This document shows, in pieces, positions 57,614-64,000 of a stretch of DNA of 64,000 bases. The notes beneath the pieces were generated by a model. That model had not been told where the DNA came from. It did no database searches and was given only the letters and a program-made list of their open reading frames with translations. The DNA lies in assembly GCA_026416455.1 (NCBI GenBank), contig JAOAFE010000001.1, forward strand, positions 1 through 64,000, read 5' to 3'. Position numbers and translations under genes: made by a program. How positions within the stretch are numbered: position 1 is the stretch's first letter; each line of letters starts with the position of its first letter. This stretch comes from Syntrophales bacterium (GTDB lineage Bacteria > Desulfobacterota > Syntrophia > Syntrophales > UBA8958).

Positions 57614-57662
57614 GAGGCCAGACTTTCTTTATAATTAAAGGTCTGGCCTCCCTTTTTCTTTT
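57613..57662 (+). terminator. Rho-independent terminator, likely bidirectional
   Basis: GGAGGCCAGAC (57613-57623) pairs perfectly with GTCTGGCCTCC (57641-57651), followed by CTTTTTCTTTT. Read on the other strand, the same stem ends in TATCTTTT, so it also serves the convergent substrate-binding-protein gene. Confidence 0.92.
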
Positions 57663-57695
57663 GACCTCTTTTCTCCCTAGGAAGAAAAAGAGATG

Positions 57696-58937
57696 TTACG
57701 GAACCGTTGGGAACAGGATAATGGGAACGCTCTTGTCCGTTTTCGTTATCTTCTTTAGGTCTTCGAATTCCTTTTTAGATTTCGTCCACCAGACATAGAG
57801 AGATGAAGGATCCGATTTTCCGCCCGTTACCGTTTGTACTGATGCCATGATCAACGTGTTACCCTTTTCCGTTATACCGTATGCTTCATTGGGAAACTTG
57901 TCCGCCAGGACGGGAAAGGCCTTGGGGAAGGCCGCTCTGATTTTGTATACGTCGGTCGTCGTACCGGCGGCTTGAATGGCCCGTGCCAGATAATGGACGG
58001 CAGTGAAATTTAGAGCACATTCCCACGTCACCATTCTTTTGTAGGCCTTCGTATAGCGGACATCAAAGTTCTGACCGGGATACGGGGGTAGACTTGAGAC
58101 TCCTGCTGTTCCGATCAGGTCACCCATGAGCTGCGTGCCCTTAAGCAACATGGCGATATAATCCTGTTTTGCCTGATCGACGAGTACAAAACCCCCTTTA
58201 AATCCCATGTTACGCGCCTGCTCTATGAAGAGAGCGGTGGTGGCGGAAGGTCCACCGATCAGCATGAAATCCGGTTTTGTCGCTAGGGCGGCCGTAAGGG
58301 GCGCGGAGAAATCCGTCTCCCAGTAGTAATTGGCGGGTTTCTGAATGGTTATAACCCCGCCTTTCCTTTCCCAGGCCTCTTTGAAGATGTGACGCCATTC
58401 ATCTCCGTAAGCGCCGAGCGTACACGCAATGGCACATTTCTTCCAGCCTTTTTTCTTCGCCCAATCGGTGAAAACTTCTACGTAGACGGTGAAAGGTAGG
58501 GTCACGTTTACTAAAAGTTTATTATTCATTTCCGTGACCTTGGGTGTGCTGGTATACGCCATCATTATAAATTCATTACCCTTCTCCTCGTTGATTTTCA
58601 TCATCGGGGCGATAGTCGTAAAGACACCGTTGAAGACGGCAATGGCCCCATTGGCCCGAAAGCGGCGGGCGTTGTTTACAGCCTGGGTCGGATCGATCCG
58701 GTCGTCCAGTTTTTCCAATCGAAACAAATACTTCTTTCCACCCACCATGATACCGCCGGCCGCATTTATTTCTTTGACGGCCATATCAATGCCATTGAAG
58801 ATGTCCTGGCCGTATTCCGCCGCCGGTCCGCTTAAAGGTCCCGTATAGCCGATCACAATCTCGTCGGCCCTACATGGTGTGACCCAGGAAAAAACGATCA
58901 CCGTCAGCAACGAAAAAAGCAGAAACCCTCTCTTCAT
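57696..58937 (-). CDS. Branched-chain amino acid-type ABC substrate-binding protein (orphan)
   Basis: 413 residues. A signal peptide (MKRGFLLFSLLTVIVFSWVT then PCRA) precedes a type I periplasmic-binding fold starting EIVIGYTGPLSGPAAEYGQD, with NGIDMAVKEINAAGGIMVGG, RANGAIAVFNGVFTTIAPMM and GFKGGFVLVDQAKQDYIAML. Such LivK/HAAT-family proteins bind branched-chain or other amino acids, amides or aromatics. No permease or ATPase gene is near, so the partners are elsewhere, or it acts as a sensor. Its own promoter and terminator frame it as a single-gene unit. Confidence 0.88.
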   Translation of the reverse strand: MKRGFLLFSLLTVIVFSWVTPCRADEIVIGYTGPLSGPAAEYGQDIFNGIDMAVKEINAAGGIMVGGKKYLFRLEKLDDRIDPTQAVNNARRFRANGAIAVFNGVFTTIAPMMKINEEKGNEFIMMAYTSTPKVTEMNNKLLVNVTLPFTVYVEVFTDWAKKKGWKKCAIACTLGAYGDEWRHIFKEAWERKGGVITIQKPANYYWETDFSAPLTAALATKPDFMLIGGPSATTALFIEQARNMGFKGGFVLVDQAKQDYIAMLLKGTQLMGDLIGTAGVSSLPPYPGQNFDVRYTKAYKRMVTWECALNFTAVHYLARAIQAAGTTTDVYKIRAAFPKAFPVLADKFPNEAYGITEKGNTLIMASVQTVTGGKSDPSSLYVWWTKSKKEFEDLKKITKTDKSVPIILFPTVP

Positions 58938-58972
58938 AATTTTCTTCCTCCCCTTTTTTGAAGTGTGTCTTC

Positions 58973-59001
58973 CTTATAATACTTCTTGTGGTTAGATTCA
59001 A
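58973..59001 (-). promoter_or_regulatory. Candidate promoter for the substrate-binding protein
   Basis: On the minus strand TTGAAT (58996-59001) is 17 bp from TATAAG (58973-58978), 35 bp before the ATG and its GGGGAGG ribosome site. Confidence 0.5.
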
Positions 59002-59046
59002 ATAATTTTATGGGTAGCAGGAGACGATACATGCTAAAGATGTGAT

Positions 59047-64000
<4,954 letters not shown>

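Overview
The window reads as one contiguous bacterial chromosome segment. It is gene-dense, has moderate GC, and shows almost no intergenic DNA. I see no insertion sequence, prophage, CRISPR array, rRNA or tRNA. A complete outer-membrane and lipid A assembly set marks a Gram-negative (didermal) organism. A BamA with an extra TolB-like N-terminal domain, an ADP-forming acyl-CoA synthetase, a YedE/TusA/desulfurase selenium-type cluster, a B12-controlled TonB receptor and paired nitronate-monooxygenase-like genes together suggest a strictly anaerobic member of the Desulfobacterota (old Deltaproteobacteria, Syntrophia-like). That placement is inference from gene content, not from a marker-gene tree.

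Layout. 0-3 kb: a truncated GT9 gene and three family-2 glycosyltransferases. 2.9-19.9 kb: a minus-strand run of 16 genes, nearly all touching or overlapping, in transcription order lysS, lolC/E, lolD, bamA, ompH/skp, lpxD, lpxA, a Gfo/Idh/MocA oxidoreductase, lpxB, msbA, lpxK, lpxL, waaF, gmhB, waaC and a 57-residue Trm112-like gene. It links lipoprotein export, outer-membrane protein folding, lipid A synthesis and export, and heptose core synthesis. 20-24.3 kb: ssb, tatA, a RodZ-like protein, an inositol-monophosphatase family enzyme, and a phasin-like/UbiB pair. 24.3-29.3 kb: argC-cysS-tolC-macA. 29.3-30.3 kb: rplM-rpsI. 30.3-34.9 kb: larE, a metallo-beta-lactamase-fold hydrolase, a MaoC hydratase and two tandem nitronate-monooxygenase-like flavoproteins.

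35.0-37.7 kb: a four-gene cluster (YedE-like transporter, TusA-like CPxP protein, class V cysteine desulfurase, DUF3343) of the kind linked to selenium handling. 37.7-40.3 kb: a near-consensus promoter, two consecutive cobalamin riboswitches and a BtuB-like TonB receptor. 40.4-42.3 kb: a MacB-type ABC pair without its own MacA. 42.3-45.3 kb: a zinc/manganese-type ABC importer with a small membrane protein and a ribbon-helix-helix regulator carrying a Cys/His tail. A perfect palindrome lies in the regulator's promoter.

45.3-50.8 kb: a tight cassette of an ADP-forming acyl-CoA synthetase, a methyltransferase, a CrtC/AttH-like protein and a B12-type radical SAM protein. I cannot match it to a known pathway, and it is my best candidate for an undescribed system. 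50.7-53.9 kb: a YihY/BrkB membrane protein fused to a cyclic-nucleotide-binding domain and winged helix, a MEMO-family protein with an N-terminal PqqD-like region, and queF. 53.9-57.6 kb: an MgtA-type P-ATPase behind a structured leader containing a possible 36-codon leader peptide, coupled to a PtsN-like EIIA protein with an extra C-terminal domain. 57.7-64 kb: an orphan Leu-type substrate-binding protein, a cytoplasmic GH13 enzyme, pyrG, and a GlmS-like SIS protein cut by the window edge.

All calls rest on reading the translated sequence and its motifs. No database search was run. Promoters and RNA structures are by-eye predictions.
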